12,871 nucleotides of DNA from Deinococcus sp. Its GTDB lineage: Bacteria > Deinococcota > Deinococci > Deinococcales > Deinococcaceae. The DNA is taken from contig JAGLBK010000062.1 of assembly GCA_018260275.1 (NCBI GenBank), positions 1-12,871 of the forward strand. The letters are read 5' to 3'. Positions 1 to 7,219 of the stretch are shown in pieces. The notes below the pieces were generated by a model. It ran no database searches. It was not told the origin of the DNA and was given only the letters and a program-made list of their open reading frames with translations. A program made the position numbers and the translations under genes. Each line of letters opens with the position of its first letter. Position 1 is the stretch's first letter.

Positions 1-21
1 GATTCGTTACCGCCAGCTCCC

Positions 22-38
22 GGCCAAGCTTCTTGGCC
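22..38. other. Small hairpin upstream of the catalase-like gene
   Basis: GGCCAAG (22-28) and CTTGGCC (32-38) form a perfect 7-bp inverted repeat with a 3-nt loop. No T-run follows, so it is not a clear intrinsic terminator. It could be the stem of an upstream gene's 3' end or a regulatory hairpin. The rest of 1-101 holds no gene I can support. Confidence 0.3.
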
Positions 39-101
39 TGAACACCGATGCGACATCAACTTAACTCGTTATCAATAGCATCCAAAAATCCCAGGAGCCA
101 C

Positions 102-1187
102 ATGACCTACGTCAAATACAGCCCCGAAGTGGAAGTCAAGCAGCCCCACGAGGACGAGCAGATTGAGCAGATTGTGTCGCTGATGCACGCCGCGAACGTC
201 AAAGCCTTCGACCGGCACCGCCACGCCGTCCGCGACGCCCACGCCAAGCAGCACGGCACGGTGGTGGGCACGCTGGAAATTCCTGAACTGCCCGAACATC
301 TGGCCCAGGGCCTCTTTGCCAAACCGGGCAGTTACCCGGTGGTCATCCGCTTTTCCAGTGCGCCCGGCGACATCAAGGACGACAGCATTCCCTCGCCGCA
401 CGGCATGGCGGTCAAGGTCATCGGTGTGCCCGGCAAGAAGCTTTTGCCCGACCAGCAGGACGAGCTGACACAGGACTTTCTGATGGTGAGCATGCCGATT
501 ATTCCTTTCGGCACGGTGGAGCAGTACCTGAAAGTGCAGGGCATCGTGGCGATGCAGGACGAGGCCCCCGAGGAAGGGCAGCGGGCGCTGGCTGCGGTTG
601 CGCGCGGCAGCAGCAAGGTGCTGGGCCTGCTGGGGATTCACAACCCGCTGCTCGAAAGCATAGGCGTGGAGAACGAGCACGTCCTGGGGCAGACTTTTCA
701 CACCATGGCCGCCATTCGCTACGGTGACTACATCGCCAAGCTGAGCGCCGCGCCGCTGTCGCCGGAGGTGAAGGTACTGGAAGGCCAGGTGGTGGATACG
801 GCGGGCAAGCCCTCGGCCCACCGCGACGCCGTGGTGGACTTTTTCAAGGAGCACGGCGCGGAATATCAGTTGCGGGCGCAGCTCTGTACCGACCTGCAGA
901 AGATGCCGGTGGAAGACGGGTCGGTACTCTGGGAGGAAGAACTCTCGCCGCACCAGCCGATTGCCCGCCTCGTCATTCCCCCGCAGGACGCCTATAGCCC
1001 CGCCCGCCGCGTCTTCTCGGATGACCAACTCTCGTTTAACCCGTGGCACGCGCTGCCCGAGCATCAGCCGCTGGGTTCCATCATGCGGGTGCGTGTGAAG
1101 GCGTATGAAACCTCGTCGGCCTTCCGCCATCAGATGAACGTGCAGCCGCGCACCGAACCCAGGGATATCGGGGAAGTCCCCGCCTAG
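102..1187 (+). CDS. Catalase-superfamily (catalase-related peroxidase-like) heme protein
   Basis: A 361-aa cytoplasmic protein of the catalase fold, shorter than ordinary monofunctional catalases (about 480 aa or more) and matching the short catalase-related family. The predicted role is heme-dependent peroxide or organic hydroperoxide turnover. Visible landmarks are the distal histidine in an AHAK motif (His47), the RFSSAPGD stretch (83-90) that aligns with the catalase RFST loop, and PHGMAVK (99-105). Near the C-terminus FNPWHALPEHQPLG precedes an R-x3-Y pair whose Tyr335 should be the proximal heme ligand. The distal Asn expected in the (N)x(P) segment is Ser130 here (motif VSMP). I chose the ATG at 102 because AGGAG (93-97) lies just upstream. 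An in-frame ATG at 48 would add 18 unconvincing residues. There is no signal peptide. It converges on the hydroxybutyrate dehydrogenase gene. The family call is firm; true catalase activity is uncertain. Confidence 0.88.
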   Translation: MTYVKYSPEVEVKQPHEDEQIEQIVSLMHAANVKAFDRHRHAVRDAHAKQHGTVVGTLEIPELPEHLAQGLFAKPGSYPVVIRFSSAPGDIKDDSIPSPHGMAVKVIGVPGKKLLPDQQDELTQDFLMVSMPIIPFGTVEQYLKVQGIVAMQDEAPEEGQRALAAVARGSSKVLGLLGIHNPLLESIGVENEHVLGQTFHTMAAIRYGDYIAKLSAAPLSPEVKVLEGQVVDTAGKPSAHRDAVVDFFKEHGAEYQLRAQLCTDLQKMPVEDGSVLWEEELSPHQPIARLVIPPQDAYSPARRVFSDDQLSFNPWHALPEHQPLGSIMRVRVKAYETSSAFRHQMNVQPRTEPRDIGEVPA

Positions 1188-1249
1188 AGTGTTTGGTTTG
1201 ACAAGAAGAAGGTGGCTTGTAGCACCCTCTCCTGCGGAGCTTTTCAAGT

Positions 1250-1270
1250 CTGCCGGGCAGCTCTGCGAGT
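1250..1270 (-). repeat. Intergenic repeat segment, inverted relative to the copy at 5174-5195
   Basis: This 21-bp stretch, read on the minus strand, matches 5174-5195 except for one inserted T; the shared part contains AGAGCTGCCCGGCAG. It lies in the 224-bp gap between the converging catalase-like and hydroxybutyrate dehydrogenase genes. A CCCC (1273-1276) and GGGG (1284-1287) hairpin is directly downstream. The gap otherwise holds no gene I can support. It resembles the small intergenic repeats known from Deinococcus, but family membership is inferred. Confidence 0.45.
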
Positions 1271-1399
1271 CACCCCTTGCTTCGGGGCTGGCTGCCGCAG
1301 TCACCGGCCAGTCCTGAACAGTCGAGGAATTGCCGCATTTCTGGATTCCATCCCCTTGAGAAAGCAGCTCAACTCCACTTCACGCCGTCCTGCGGTTCT

Positions 1400-1422
1400 A
1401 CTGAGCCGCTTTCACTGAGCCG
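1400..1422. repeat. Short direct repeat across the hydroxybutyrate dehydrogenase stop codon
   Basis: ACTGAGCCG occurs at 1400-1408 and again at 1414-1422, 14 bp apart. The second copy contains the last codons of the minus-strand dehydrogenase, and the stop codon (1412-1414) overlaps its edge. It looks like a small slippage duplication. Confidence 0.5.
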
Positions 1423-2197
1423 TCCAGCCGCCGTCCACTGGCAGCGACGCCCCCGTTATGCCGCTGGCGGCCTCGCTGCACAGGAAGGCCACGACTTCAC
1501 CGATCAGCGCTGTGGGCAGCAGCGTCAGGTTCGGCTGCTTGGCCGCCAGGAGGTCACGCACCCCGGCATCGCGGTCGCCACCGTGGCTGGCGGCACGCTC
1601 CTGAATCTGCGGCTCGATCAGCGGCGTTTCGGTCCAGCCGGGGCAAATGGCGTTGACGGTAATGCGGTCGGTCGCCGTTTCCAGCGCCACCACCTTGGTC
1701 AGCCCGACCAGCCCGTGCTTGGCCGCCACATAAGCCGCCTTGTGCACCGAGCCGACCAGTCCGTGTACCGAGGCGACGTTCACGATGCGGCCCCAGCCGC
1801 GCCGCCGCAGCTCCGGCACGGCGGCCTGGGTCAGCAGGAACGGGGCACGCAGGTTGATCGCCTGAATCGCGTCCCACTTTTCCAGTGGGAACGACTCGAC
1901 AGGCGCGGTGTGCTGGATACCCGCGTTGTTGACCAGGATGTCCAGGCCGCCAAGTTGCGCGGTCACCTGTCCGACCAGCGCACTCGCCTCGGCGGCGTTG
2001 CTCAGGTCGGCGGGCACGAAGTGGACCCGTACCTGCCAGTCCTGGCTGAGTCGCGCGGCCTGCTCCTCGCCTTCCTGCACCGTACACAGGCCGTGCAGGG
2101 CAATGTCGGCTCCCTGGCGGGCCAGGGCCTGGGCAATCGCCAGACCGATGCCCTGGGTCGAGCCGGTCACCAGCGCGGTTTTGCCTTTCAGATTCAT
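1412..2197 (-). CDS. bdhA: D-3-hydroxybutyrate dehydrogenase (SDR family)
   Basis: A 261-aa short-chain dehydrogenase predicted to interconvert D-3-hydroxybutyrate and acetoacetate with NAD. The Rossmann motif TGSTQGIG is at 11-18 and NNAG at 90-93. The catalytic residues are Ser143, Tyr156 and Lys160. Residues that bind substrate carboxylate in structurally studied hydroxybutyrate dehydrogenases appear present: Gln95, His145, Lys153, Gln197, Trp188 and Trp258 (equivalence by memory of the Pseudomonas fragi enzyme). The C-terminal PVDGGWTAQ is characteristic of this subgroup. The ATG at 2197 overlaps the upstream synthetase stop by 4 nt (ATGA), with GAGGTG at 2203-2208 as ribosome site, so translation is probably coupled. 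It is the last gene of the thiolase-synthetase-dehydrogenase operon. The length is normal for the family. The long open frame upstream of this start is only overlap with the synthetase gene. Confidence 0.9.
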   Translation of the reverse strand: MNLKGKTALVTGSTQGIGLAIAQALARQGADIALHGLCTVQEGEEQAARLSQDWQVRVHFVPADLSNAAEASALVGQVTAQLGGLDILVNNAGIQHTAPVESFPLEKWDAIQAINLRAPFLLTQAAVPELRRRGWGRIVNVASVHGLVGSVHKAAYVAAKHGLVGLTKVVALETATDRITVNAICPGWTETPLIEPQIQERAASHGGDRDAGVRDLLAAKQPNLTLLPTALIGEVVAFLCSEAASGITGASLPVDGGWTAQ

Positions 2198-3765
2198 TCG
2201 TTCACCTCGGGAGTAGAGGGGGTCATAGGGCCAGATGAGGAACTGGATGAGGAGCGAAAGCGGGCGCGGAGTTCGGTCTTGAGGACCTTGCCGTAGTTGT
2301 TCTTGGGCAGCGAGTCGAGAAAGTGGTACTGCCGAGGGCGTTTGAAGCGGGCGAGGTGGTCCAGACACAGAGCGTCGAGCGTTTCGGCGCTGACTGCCGG
2401 GTGCCCCACCACGCAGGCCACCACGATCTCGCCCCACTCGGGGTCGGGCAGTCCGATGACCGAGACCTCCTGCACCAGTGGGGAACGCAACAGGATTTCC
2501 TCGACCTCGCGCGGATAGATGTTCGTTCCGCCCGAGATGATCACGTCCTTCGAGCGGTCGCGCAGGGTCAGGAAGCCGTCCTCGTCGAGTGAGCCCACGT
2601 CCCCGGTTCGCAGCCAGCCGTCCTGAAGCGCCGCGGCGGTGGCGTCCGGGTTGCGCCAGTACCCGGCCATCACACTGTCACCGCGCACCATCACCTCGCC
2701 GATGGCTCCGCATGGCAGCTCACGCCCCTCCTCGTCGCCGATCTTGATCTCGACCAGCGCCTGCGCCACGCCCACCGACGCCAGACGCTCGGCCCAGCGT
2801 GGGTGGCCCGAGTCCTGCAACTGCTCGCGGGTCAGCACGCTGATGCACATGGGCGATTCGCCCTGGCCGTAGACCTGCATGAAACAGTCGCCCATGACCT
2901 CCAGCCCCCGGTGCAGGTCCTCGACGTACATCGGCCCGCCACCGTAGACGATGGTCAGGAAGCCCGCCGGGTCGGCTCCGCTGGCGGCCACCGCCTCGAC
3001 CAGACGGCGCACCATCGTGGGGGCGGCAAACAGACACAGCTGGCCCACCGACTGCGACAGTCCGATCAGCTCGGCCTCGTCGAACCCGCCCGAACACGGG
3101 ACGACGTGTCTGGCCCCGGCGATCACGTACATCAGGTTGTAGATGCCCGCCCCGTGCGACATCGGCGCGGCGTAGACGCTGGCGTCGCCTGCCTCGACGG
3201 GCCCGAAATCCATGAAATAGCACGCCGCCATGGTGCTGAGGTTGCGCTGGGTGAGCATCACGCCCTTGGGCCGCCCGGTGATGCCCGAGGTATAGAACAG
3301 CCACGCGAGGTCCTCCGGTTGCCGGGCCACCAGGGGCAGGGGCCGGGCCTCGGTCAACGCCGTGTAGGCCGCCGTTCCCGGCGTGACCGTCAACCGCAGC
3401 CCGGGGAAGCGCCCCAGCAGCGGCGTGACCCCCGGCGCGAGGTCGGCGCTGACGAACAGGGCCGTAGCTTCACTGTCGGCCAGCACGTAAGCCAGTTCCT
3501 CGGGGTGCAGTTTGGCGTTGACGGGCACGATGGTCAGCCCGGCCCACCACGCGCCGTACATCACTTCCAGGTATTCGGGACTGTTGGTCATGAACAGCGC
3601 GACCCGGTCGCCGGGTTTAAAGCCCTGCTGCGCGAAAGCCCCGGCGATGCGGCCAGCACGCTCGGCCCACTCGCCGTAGGTGCAGTAGGGCGCGTCACCG
3701 TGAAAGATGGCGGGGCGCTCCGGCCACAGGCGGGCCGTGCGCTCAAGCAGGCGGGCCAGATTCAA
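2194..3765 (-). CDS. AMP-forming acyl-CoA synthetase (ANL superfamily)
   Basis: A 523-aa adenylate-forming ligase that would activate a carboxylic acid through an acyl-AMP to its CoA thioester. The ATP-binding loop YTSGITGRPKG is at 158-168, YGQGE (A5 motif) at 299-303, and GWLRTGD at 383-389. RDRSKDVIISGGTNIYP follows, and the C-terminal catalytic lysine is Lys493 in YGKVLK. A serine-rich tail of seven mixed-codon serines (505-511) precedes the C-terminus. The start is a TTG at 3765 that overlaps the thiolase stop by 4 nt (TTGA), with GGAG 8 nt upstream; no ATG fits. It in turn overlaps the dehydrogenase by ATGA. Sequence alone does not fix the acyl substrate. Context suggests acetoacetate or a short or medium fatty acid, and a general fatty-acid ligase is the main alternative. 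Confidence 0.88.
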   Translation of the reverse strand: MNLARLLERTARLWPERPAIFHGDAPYCTYGEWAERAGRIAGAFAQQGFKPGDRVALFMTNSPEYLEVMYGAWWAGLTIVPVNAKLHPEELAYVLADSEATALFVSADLAPGVTPLLGRFPGLRLTVTPGTAAYTALTEARPLPLVARQPEDLAWLFYTSGITGRPKGVMLTQRNLSTMAACYFMDFGPVEAGDASVYAAPMSHGAGIYNLMYVIAGARHVVPCSGGFDEAELIGLSQSVGQLCLFAAPTMVRRLVEAVAASGADPAGFLTIVYGGGPMYVEDLHRGLEVMGDCFMQVYGQGESPMCISVLTREQLQDSGHPRWAERLASVGVAQALVEIKIGDEEGRELPCGAIGEVMVRGDSVMAGYWRNPDATAAALQDGWLRTGDVGSLDEDGFLTLRDRSKDVIISGGTNIYPREVEEILLRSPLVQEVSVIGLPDPEWGEIVVACVVGHPAVSAETLDALCLDHLARFKRPRQYHFLDSLPKNNYGKVLKTELRARFRSSSSSSSGPMTPSTPEVNE

Positions 3766-4928
3766 TGGCGGCGCTCCAGAATGCTGACGTAGTTGGCGAC
3801 CGCCGAGCCGCCCATGTTGAACACCCCGGCGAGGTTGGCTCCCGGCACCTGAAGGTCTCCGGCCTCGCCGCACAGCTGCATGGCCGAGAGAACATGCATA
3901 GACACGCCGGTCGCGCCGATGGGGTGGCCCTTGGCCTTCAGGCCGCCCGACGGGTTCACGGGTAGTGTGCCGCCGGGGTATACCGTGCCGTCGAGCAGCA
4001 CGCGTTCGCCCTGGCCCGGCCCGGCTAGCCCCATCGCCTCGTAGGTGAGCAGTTCGGCGATGGTAAAGCAGTCGTGGATTTCGGCGAACGACAGGTCATG
4101 CACGCCGCAGCCCGCCTGATCCAGCGCCTGCGCCCAGGCCCGGCGCGGCCCCTCGAACGCGGCGGCGTCCCGGAGCGACATCGGCAGATAGTCGTTGACC
4201 TGTGCCCTGGCTCGGAAGCCCACCGCACGCGGAAACTGGTCGGCCAGCGACTCGCTCACCAGCACCAGCGCGGCGGCTCCGTCGGACACCAGCGAGCAAT
4301 CGGTCATCCGCAGCGGCGCGGCGATCATGGGGTTCTTGTCGGACACGGTATTGCAGAAGTCGAACCCCAGGTCCTTGCGCATCTGGGCGTAAGGGTTGCG
4401 CACCCCGTTGGCGTGGTTCTTGGCGGCGATGCGGGCCAGGGTCGCGGAATGGTCGCCGTAGCGCCCGAAGTACTGCTGGGCGATCAGGCCGAAGATGCCC
4501 GGAAAGGTCAGGCCATTGGCAGCTTCCTCGCGCACGTAGGAGGCGTTGCCCAGCACGCGCGTCACCTCGGGGCCGGAAATGCCGGTCATCTTCTCGGCCC
4601 CCACGACCAGCGCGACCTTTGCGCGGCCTGCTTCGATAGCGTTGCAGGCGGCGTCGATGGCCGCGGCCCCGGAAGCGCAGGCGTTCTCGACGCGGGTGGC
4701 GGGCGTCCAGCGTAGTTCGTCGTCAGCCTGAAGCACCAGCGAAGCGCAGAAATTGTCGGGCACGAAACCGCCGTTGAGCTGGCCCAGCCAGATGCCGTCG
4801 ACCTGTTCGGCGGCCAGCCCCGCGTTTTTCAGTGCGCCGCGTGCCGCCTGCGTAATCAGGGCTTCGAGGTCCAGTTCGGGGTGTTTGCCGAAGGGCAGGT
4901 GTGACCAGCCGACCATGTAAGGCTTCAT
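3762..4928 (-). CDS. SCP-x-type thiolase (acetyl-CoA acetyltransferase family)
   Basis: A 388-aa thiolase-fold enzyme expected to cleave a 3-ketoacyl-CoA with CoA. The nucleophilic cysteine is Cys84 in NACASG. HDCF occurs at 285-288 and GHPIGATG at 334-341. The usual C-terminal CxG motif is absent (NMGG at 371-374). HDCF with loss of CxG is the signature of SCP2/SCP-x-like thiolases, in which the HDCF cysteine takes over acid-base catalysis. AGGAGG (4935-4940) sits 6 nt before the ATG at 4928 but abuts the in-frame ATG at 4934, so the downstream ATG is the better start. It is the first gene of the operon, and a palindrome lies in its promoter region. Substrate range is not visible; acetoacetyl-CoA is suggested by the neighbours. 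Confidence 0.87.
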   Translation of the reverse strand: MKPYMVGWSHLPFGKHPELDLEALITQAARGALKNAGLAAEQVDGIWLGQLNGGFVPDNFCASLVLQADDELRWTPATRVENACASGAAAIDAACNAIEAGRAKVALVVGAEKMTGISGPEVTRVLGNASYVREEAANGLTFPGIFGLIAQQYFGRYGDHSATLARIAAKNHANGVRNPYAQMRKDLGFDFCNTVSDKNPMIAAPLRMTDCSLVSDGAAALVLVSESLADQFPRAVGFRARAQVNDYLPMSLRDAAAFEGPRRAWAQALDQAGCGVHDLSFAEIHDCFTIAELLTYEAMGLAGPGQGERVLLDGTVYPGGTLPVNPSGGLKAKGHPIGATGVSMHVLSAMQLCGEAGDLQVPGANLAGVFNMGGSAVANYVSILERRH

Positions 4929-4934
4929 AAACAT

Positions 4935-4940
4935 CCTCCT
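4935..4940 (-). promoter_or_regulatory. Ribosome binding site that decides the thiolase start
   Basis: A perfect AGGAGG on the minus strand, with 6 nt to the ATG at 4928 and none to the ATG at 4934. Only the downstream start has workable spacing. Confidence 0.75.
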
Positions 4941-4964
4941 GCGCGTGGAAATTGGGGTGCGCTT

Positions 4965-4988
4965 ACTCTAGAGCATTTTGCATAGAGT
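4965..4988. promoter_or_regulatory. Palindrome in the thiolase operon promoter region, candidate operator
   Basis: ACTCTA (4965-4970) and TAGAGT (4983-4988) are perfect 6-bp inverted arms around a 12-bp spacer that itself contains GCA-TTT-TGC. It lies 37-60 bp before the thiolase start. On the minus strand it includes TAGAGT, which fits the TANNNT -10 pattern, but no good -35 accompanies it. It could be a repressor site; no cognate regulator gene is adjacent. Confidence 0.4.
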
Positions 4989-5056
4989 TGGGATGCTTAT
5001 CGCCATCTTTATGCCGAGCAGAAAGCGTGAAAAAAGAGAGCAGGGCGGACTTGCAA

Positions 5057-5214
5057 AGCCCCGGAGAAGGGCTAAGTAGTGCCGAAAAGCCTCTCCCGAT
5101 TCAGGGAAGTGCAGTTTCGGCAAATGTGCCGCCCAATGAATGCGAAGTTTTTAGCTCCTCCACCCTTGCGGGGACTCGTCAGAGCTGCCCGGCAGAGGCT
5201 GGGACTCGCAGAGC
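5057..5214. repeat. Structured intergenic repeat region between the two minus-strand operons
   Basis: The gap 4935-5362 holds no gene I can support. Its core has several designed-looking structures. AGCCC/GGGCT (5057-5061 and 5069-5073) forms one hairpin. TGCCGAAA/TTTCGGCA (5080-5087 and 5115-5122) forms an 8-bp stem enclosing a smaller TCCC/GGGA pair. GGGACTCG is repeated at 5171-5178 and 5201-5208, each followed by (T)CAGAGC. Segment 5174-5195 matches 1250-1270 in inverted orientation. The features fit a dispersed Deinococcus small repeat, possibly composite. No transposase is present, and an untranslated RNA cannot be excluded. Confidence 0.45.
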
Positions 5215-5347
5215 GCGAAGCGAGGGGAGTAACGCAGGGTGCGTTCCAGTAAGCAAATTCTGTTTTATGAGTCAGATTTCGGCATCGCTCAGCCGCAGGA
5301 GGGAGCCACAAGGCAACTTCTTTTCGTCAAATGTTCTGAAGCCCGCT

Positions 5348-5379
5348 CAGTGCCGTTTCAGATCAGTGCCGTTCCAGAT
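5348..5379. repeat. 16-bp tandem duplication across the quiC stop codon
   Basis: CAGTGCCGTTTCAGAT (5348-5363) is followed directly by CAGTGCCGTTCCAGAT (5364-5379), with one mismatch in 16. The right copy encodes the last residues (DLERH) and overlaps the stop codon at 5363-5365. The left copy lies in the 3' untranslated region. Confidence 0.8.
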
Positions 5380-7219
5380 CCGCCGTCATCGCGTTCATCC
5401 GCACCGAGGCGTTGCTGGCTCCATAACCCTGATACCCCTGCCGCTGCAAAAGCTCGAAGAAAAACCGTCCTCTGAACGGCGCGGTGTACGCCTGCCAGAA
5501 CTCCCCGGCGCTGTCCTGATCGTAAAGCAGACCGAGGTTCTGCATGGTGGTCAGGGCGCTTTCGTCCAGCACGAATCGTAGGTCGAGGTCTTCATAATAG
5601 TTTTCCGGAATCTCCAGCAGCTCGGCTCCAGCGGCCCGGAGTGCCCGCACCGTGCGGGGCAGGTCGGAACTGGCGAGGGCAATGTGGTGAACGCCGCTGC
5701 CCAGGCGCGTGCCGACAAAGCGCCCCGTCGCCGTGCGCTCACTCTCGGAACTGTTCAGCGCAAAACGGACCTCGCCGCCTGCACTGGACATGGCGCGGGA
5801 ATTGACCAGGCCGTATGGGTCAGGGATTTCGTGCAGCCCCTCGACCTTGAGACCGAACACGGTGCGGTAGAACAGGATGAAACTGCCCAGCCGTTCGGGC
5901 GGCAGAGCCTGGGCGATGTGGTCGATCTGGTCTAGTCCTGCACCAGCACCCGGAGCCTGAACCGTCAGCTCGAAGTCGTTGCGGTACAGCTCGGCGGCCA
6001 GGGCGTCGTCGACCAGATAAAACAGCATCCCGTCGGGCGCACGCAGGGCGGGCAGGGGGTATTCGTGGTCGCCCGCCGGGCCGATCCATTCGCTGCACAG
6101 CAGGGCCGAGGCCCGTTCCAGGGTGCGGGCTACGTCATCTACCCGCAGCGCCACCGCACACACCGACGGCCCGTAGAGCTGATGGTAGTCGGCGGCGTGG
6201 CTGTCCGGCTCGGCATTGACGATCAGGTTGGCCTGTCCCTGCTGATACAGCTCGACCGCCTTGGAGCGATGCCTACCGGTGTGGGCAAAGCCCAGCCGGG
6301 CCAGTGCCGCGGTCAGTTCGGGGGCGTCGCCGCTGTCTACCGCAAATTCCAGAAACTCGAAGCCCCGGAACTCAGGCGGGGCGGGCAGGGTGATCGCCCC
6401 CGCCTGCGCCTCGACCCACAGCAGCGAACGCAGGCCGTCATTGGCAGTCAGGTACGCCGAAGCGGCCCGGAATTCGTCATTGAAGATTTCCAGCGACAGC
6501 GGCCCCCGGTAGCCCGCCCGCACCAGCTGGCGGGTAAACCCACTGACATCCAGATCACCCTGACCCGGAAAATTGCGGTAATGGCGGCTCCAGGACAGCA
6601 CGTCCATGTGTTTGAACGGGCTGTCGGCCAGCTGCACAAAAAACAGTTTTTCGGCGGGCACCGTCTCGGCGAGGTCGTCGATAGTGTCTCCGACGGCCAG
6701 AGTACGAAACGAATCCAGAATGAGGCCCAGCGCCGGGTGGTCGGCCTGCTGCACGATAGTCCAGGCCTGCCGCCAGCGGTTGACGTGGGTACCCCAGGCC
6801 AGCGCCTCGTAGCCGACCAGCAGCCCGCGCTCGTGCGCCAGCTCGGCCATGGCCCGCAGGTCGGCGGCGGCCTGCTGCGGATCGTCGATGGCGGTGGGCT
6901 GCACGTTCGAGCACACCAGCACCTGCGGCGCACCCAGTTCCAGCATCAGGTCCAGCTTGCGCCGGGCACGTTCCAGCCCGCGCGAACGCAACGGCTCGGG
7001 CATTCCCTCGAAGTCGCGGAACGGCTGAAACAGGCTGATCTCCAGGCCCAGCTCGGCGCACAGGTCACGAATGTCGCCAGGCGTGCCGGGAAAGTTGAGC
7101 AGGTCGTGCTCGAAGATTTCTACGCCGTCGAACCCGATGCTGGCCGCCGCCCGCAGTTTTTCGGGCAGGGTGCCGCTGAGCGACACGGTGGCAATGGATT
7201 TGCGAAAGCCCGCGCTCAC
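5363..7219 (-). CDS. quiC: 3-dehydroshikimate dehydratase fused to an HPPD-like domain (QuiC1 type)
   Basis: A 618-aa two-domain protein predicted to dehydrate 3-dehydroshikimate to protocatechuate. Residues 1 to about 275 form a TIM-barrel (xylose isomerase/AP endonuclease 2-like) domain with probable metal ligands Glu138, Asp169, Gln196 and Glu244. Residues about 285-618 resemble 4-hydroxyphenylpyruvate dioxygenase (VOC fold), with candidate iron ligands His433, His511 and Glu589 and the C-terminal FFFELLQRQGYQGYG motif. This is the arrangement of Pseudomonas QuiC1. The start is a GTG at 7219 overlapping the dehydrogenase stop by 4 nt (GTGA), with GGGAG (7226-7230) 6 nt upstream. The frame stays open far upstream, but that part is antisense-like sequence over the dehydrogenase. 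It is co-transcribed with the shikimate dehydrogenase gene. A plain HPPD annotation would miss the N-terminal domain. Confidence 0.88.
   Translation of the reverse strand: MSAGFRKSIATVSLSGTLPEKLRAAASIGFDGVEIFEHDLLNFPGTPGDIRDLCAELGLEISLFQPFRDFEGMPEPLRSRGLERARRKLDLMLELGAPQVLVCSNVQPTAIDDPQQAAADLRAMAELAHERGLLVGYEALAWGTHVNRWRQAWTIVQQADHPALGLILDSFRTLAVGDTIDDLAETVPAEKLFFVQLADSPFKHMDVLSWSRHYRNFPGQGDLDVSGFTRQLVRAGYRGPLSLEIFNDEFRAASAYLTANDGLRSLLWVEAQAGAITLPAPPEFRGFEFLEFAVDSGDAPELTAALARLGFAHTGRHRSKAVELYQQGQANLIVNAEPDSHAADYHQLYGPSVCAVALRVDDVARTLERASALLCSEWIGPAGDHEYPLPALRAPDGMLFYLVDDALAAELYRNDFELTVQAPGAGAGLDQIDHIAQALPPERLGSFILFYRTVFGLKVEGLHEIPDPYGLVNSRAMSSAGGEVRFALNSSESERTATGRFVGTRLGSGVHHIALASSDLPRTVRALRAAGAELLEIPENYYEDLDLRFVLDESALTTMQNLGLLYDQDSAGEFWQAYTAPFRGRFFFELLQRQGYQGYGASNASVRMNAMTADLERH

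Noticed and set aside
2..64. Possible 3' end of an upstream + strand gene (open from the window edge to TAA at 62-64)
   Set aside because: Only about 20 codons are visible and no family can be recognised.
72..1304. Long minus-strand open frame opposite the catalase-like gene (410 codons)
   Set aside because: It mirrors the codon structure of the + strand gene, its translation is Arg/His/Gly-rich with no family motif, and it has no ribosome site.
1277..2296. Plus-strand open frame of 339 codons over the dehydrogenase
   Set aside because: Antisense shadow of a clear SDR gene in GC-rich sequence; the translation shows no domain.
2803..3792. Plus-strand open frame of 329 codons over the acyl-CoA synthetase
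   Set aside because: Shadow of the synthetase; His/Arg/Gln-rich translation without motifs.
4952..5581. Plus-strand open frame of 209 codons covering the 4935-5362 gap
   Set aside because: It runs through hairpins and repeats and into the antisense of quiC; no ribosome site, no recognizable protein.
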